From Verrucomicrobiales bacterium (GTDB taxonomy: Bacteria; Verrucomicrobiota; Verrucomicrobiia; Verrucomicrobiales; Akkermansiaceae), in contig DPWT01000062.1 of assembly GCA_003527555.1 (NCBI GenBank), positions 1 through 17,248 on the forward strand: DNA of 17,248 nt, read 5' to 3'. The notes under the pieces were generated by a model. It saw nothing but the letters and a program-made list of their open reading frames with translations, ran no database searches and was not told the origin of the DNA. The position numbers and the translations under genes were made by a program. Shown piece by piece: positions 15,413 through 17,248 of the stretch (the first letter of the stretch is position 1; every line of letters begins with the position of its first letter).

Positions 15413-16144
15413 TTATTCTGGCTTTCCGAAAACCTCAACTTCGATGTAGTGGTTCATTTCGTTTGCACTGTTTCCATTGCTGTAGAGGCGCACGTAGCGA
15501 GCTTGGGTGCCTTTAGCATCGACCAGCTGACCGAAGCGGCTCTCAATGTATGGCTGATTGTTGCCCTTGCCGAGCTTAGACGAGTTGTCATAGTCGTTGT
15601 TGAACAGGGTGACTGATTCTTTAAACTCTGGATCGTCGGAAACCTGCACGATGATGTCGTGGTAAGCACGCTTCTGGCCGTGGAAGTGCCACATGACGAT
15701 AGCGTAGATCGGGCAGCTCTTCTCCAGATCGATCTGAACCCATTGGGTCCCTTCGATTAACTCGAGGAAGTAGCCTTCACCGGTTTCTTTCTCGCCGTCA
15801 GTGATGAGCTCAGGCTCGCCAAGGATTGGGTAGTCGTCACTGGCGCTGACCTTTTTACCTTGGGCGAGGTTAACTGTGCCCTCAGGAACGAGGAATTTAG
15901 GAAACTTCTTTGTCTCGGGGGCAAGGTTTTTGATACCCTTGGGCTTGGGTGAGCCCTCAATCACCTCTTTGGGAAGCTCGGTCTTGAGCTCAACACCGCC
16001 TGCGGTGCCGATACCGAGAGCATTGCTTCCGCTTGCGGAGCTACTAGCATCAGTTGTTTCTTTGTCGTTGCAAGCGCCGAGGATTAGTGCGGTGGCGGCA
16101 CTGAGGACAAGGGCGGGAATATTTGATGTGTTAGTCAGTTTCAT
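15413..16144 (-). CDS. Discoidin (F5/8 type C)-domain lipoprotein
   Basis: A 243-residue lipoprotein with a predicted carbohydrate-binding domain. The signal region ends in LILGAC with Cys25 as the lipidation site; a Ser/Ala/Gly-rich linker (30-50) follows, then a Lys/Pro-rich stretch. Residues about 91-241 look like a discoidin/CBM32-type beta-sandwich: NLAQGKKVSASDD, ELITDGEKE, QWVQIDLEKSCPIYAIVMWHF, IIVQVSDDPEF, QARYVRLYSNGNS and NHYIEVEVFG at the end. No catalytic domain is present, so a binding or scaffolding role outside the cytoplasm is likely. Its ATG overlaps the stop of the Gfo/Idh/MocA gene in an ATGA, which implies coupled translation from one mRNA. The ligand cannot be predicted. 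Confidence 0.82.
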   Translation of the reverse strand: MKLTNTSNIPALVLSAATALILGACNDKETTDASSSASGSNALGIGTAGGVELKTELPKEVIEGSPKPKGIKNLAPETKKFPKFLVPEGTVNLAQGKKVSASDDYPILGEPELITDGEKETGEGYFLELIEGTQWVQIDLEKSCPIYAIVMWHFHGQKRAYHDIIVQVSDDPEFKESVTLFNNDYDNSSKLGKGNNQPYIESRFGQLVDAKGTQARYVRLYSNGNSANEMNHYIEVEVFGKPE

Positions 16145-17248
16145 ACTTGTAGTTGTTCTGGAGTGAATACGATAGGTTCTTTTTTCAATGCAGATGGGTT
16201 TACCCAGAATATGGGTGCCTCGCTCTCAAATGCGTGGCGGGCATCGCAGTTGAGTTTGGCATTGCCTCTTACTGAGGCAAAAAAGTTTTCTAGATGTGGC
16301 TGGTGGGGCGGCTTGTTGAGTACACCGGGAATGGTGTATTCCTCAGGAGCGGCGGACTCGTAGGAGGCAACGCCGTCGCTTGCAGCAGGCTTAGGTGGTG
16401 CTGGCTTTTTGCGCATGTATCCCCGATTGACGAGGTCTTCCCATTCAGGAGCCGTGCTCTCACGATAAATAGCGCTGGAGCTTGCCATTTCTGAAATGTT
16501 GACGGTGCCATCAGTTCCCATGAAACTCTCGTAGAAACCGCCACCCGCACTGGTTGTGGTGAGCACTTGGTAAAAGGCACGCACTGGTCCTTGGGGAGCA
16601 TCATACTCAAAGATTGCCATTACGTTATCGAAATGCTCTCGAGTTTTGAAGTAGTCGTTACCGCCAGAGGCATAGACTGATTTGGGCTTGCAGTTGAGGA
16701 ACCACCCGAAGACATCGATCTGGTGTGCCCCGAGATCGGAAATGGGACCCCCAGATAGGTCACGGTAGAACCGCCAATTCATGAACTGGTGCATGTCTTT
16801 GAAACCATACTTGGTCAGTCGTTCGGAATCAATCGTCAGGCGTTTGTTGTAGGAAATGTCTTGCGAGGATTTCAGTGCACGATTCCACTGGCCGTTGATG
16901 TTGACGATAGTTCCGCATACCTTGTTGTTATTAATGAGGTGGTCGAGTGTAAAACGGTAACGCGGATTACTGCGGCGCTGGTGACCAATCTGGCAAAGTT
17001 TGCCGGATTTTTCCGTGGCGCGTACTATGGCACGAGCCCCCTCGATGGTGTTGGACATCATCTTTTCGCAGTAGACGTCAAGCCCTGCTTCTAAACATTT
17101 TACAGTGTGCGGAGAGTGCCAAAAGTCTGGAGTGGCAACGATAGCTACATCGAGCCCTTTTTCTTTTTCCAGTAAGTCATCGATGTCGGTGTAAGTATTG
17201 GGCATTGCACCTTGCAAGGCACGTACCTTGCCGGCGCCGCCCTTCAGG
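16141..17248 (-). CDS. Gfo/Idh/MocA-family oxidoreductase, N-terminus outside window
   Basis: An NAD(P)-dependent oxidoreductase of the glucose-fructose oxidoreductase/inositol dehydrogenase/MocA family, probably acting on a sugar or cyclitol. The frame is open to the right edge, so the GxGxxG nucleotide-binding start, and any Tat signal, lie beyond it; the internal TTG at 17217 is not the true start. Numbered from there: VAIVATPDFWHSPHTVKCLE, then VYCEKMMSN with Glu51-Lys52 (usually EKP), and GGPISDLGAHQIDVFGW, where Asp161, His165 and Asp168 fit the conserved active-site pattern. A Pro/Ala-rich insert is present at about 268-285. The C-terminal PHLENFFASVRG is usual for the family. The stop overlaps the start of the discoidin lipoprotein gene. 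The substrate cannot be told from the sequence. Confidence 0.9.
   Translation of the reverse strand, partial: LKGGAGKVRALQGAMPNTYTDIDDLLEKEKGLDVAIVATPDFWHSPHTVKCLEAGLDVYCEKMMSNTIEGARAIVRATEKSGKLCQIGHQRRSNPRYRFTLDHLINNNKVCGTIVNINGQWNRALKSSQDISYNKRLTIDSERLTKYGFKDMHQFMNWRFYRDLSGGPISDLGAHQIDVFGWFLNCKPKSVYASGGNDYFKTREHFDNVMAIFEYDAPQGPVRAFYQVLTTTSAGGGFYESFMGTDGTVNISEMASSSAIYRESTAPEWEDLVNRGYMRKKPAPPKPAASDGVASYESAAPEEYTIPGVLNKPPHQPHLENFFASVRGNAKLNCDARHAFESEAPIFWVNPSALKKEPIVFTPEQLQV

Noticed and set aside
1..17248. Mobile element, prophage, CRISPR or defence island
   Set aside because: No transposase, integrase, phage, Cas or toxin-antitoxin signature and no repeated spacer pattern were seen on either strand.

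Overview
The window looks like a chromosomal segment of a Gram-negative, aerobic or microaerobic bacterium of the Planctomycetota-Verrucomicrobiota-Chlamydiota group, most likely a Verrucomicrobiota. This is inferred from the mix of genes: a secreted Cys-type sulfatase, a Gfo/Idh/MocA oxidoreductase coupled to a discoidin-type lipoprotein, a kinase-like/FGE-like fusion protein, LpxA (so lipid A is made), a Mn-type superoxide dismutase, and mostly weak Shine-Dalgarno sequences. No rRNA, tRNA, CRISPR array, insertion sequence, integrase or phage gene was seen. Coding density is high and no gap exceeds 300 bases; the longest, 8213-8434, is described under the findings.

Layout. 1-1452: a sulfatase cut by the left edge, then lpxA on the same strand (1525-2304). 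2386-6799: four genes on the minus strand, read 6799 to 2386, with short gaps. They encode a membrane-anchored TPR protein, a pseudokinase-TM-FGE-like fusion, a secreted Ig-like protein of unknown function, and a secreted N-acetylmuramoyl-L-alanine amidase. This is the least familiar part of the window and may be one envelope module. 6932-8212: pabB (folate pathway). 8435-8671: a small lipoprotein behind a leader with CIRCE-like half-sites. 8724-9380: a superoxide dismutase with a Cys-rich tail, read towards the lipoprotein and ended by a clear intrinsic terminator. 9521-12159: rmuC, then a UPF0104/TIGR00374 flippase-like membrane protein.

12146-15352: a divergent ApbE-family protein and an Agl23-like GT-C membrane glycosyltransferase (minus strand), facing away from a DPM1/ALG5-like family 2 glycosyltransferase across a 34-base gap that holds a 20-base dyad. 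The GT2, GT-C and flippase-like proteins resemble the parts of a polyprenyl-phosphate-sugar glycosylation system. 15413-17248: a translationally coupled pair on the minus strand, a Gfo/Idh/MocA oxidoreductase (cut by the right edge) followed by a discoidin-domain lipoprotein, ending in a strong intrinsic terminator.

Most genes belong to well-known families. The candidates for something undescribed are the 2.4-6.8 kb module, whose central protein seems to have lost both of its ancestral active sites, the Cys-rich extension of the superoxide dismutase, and the dispersed glycosylation set.
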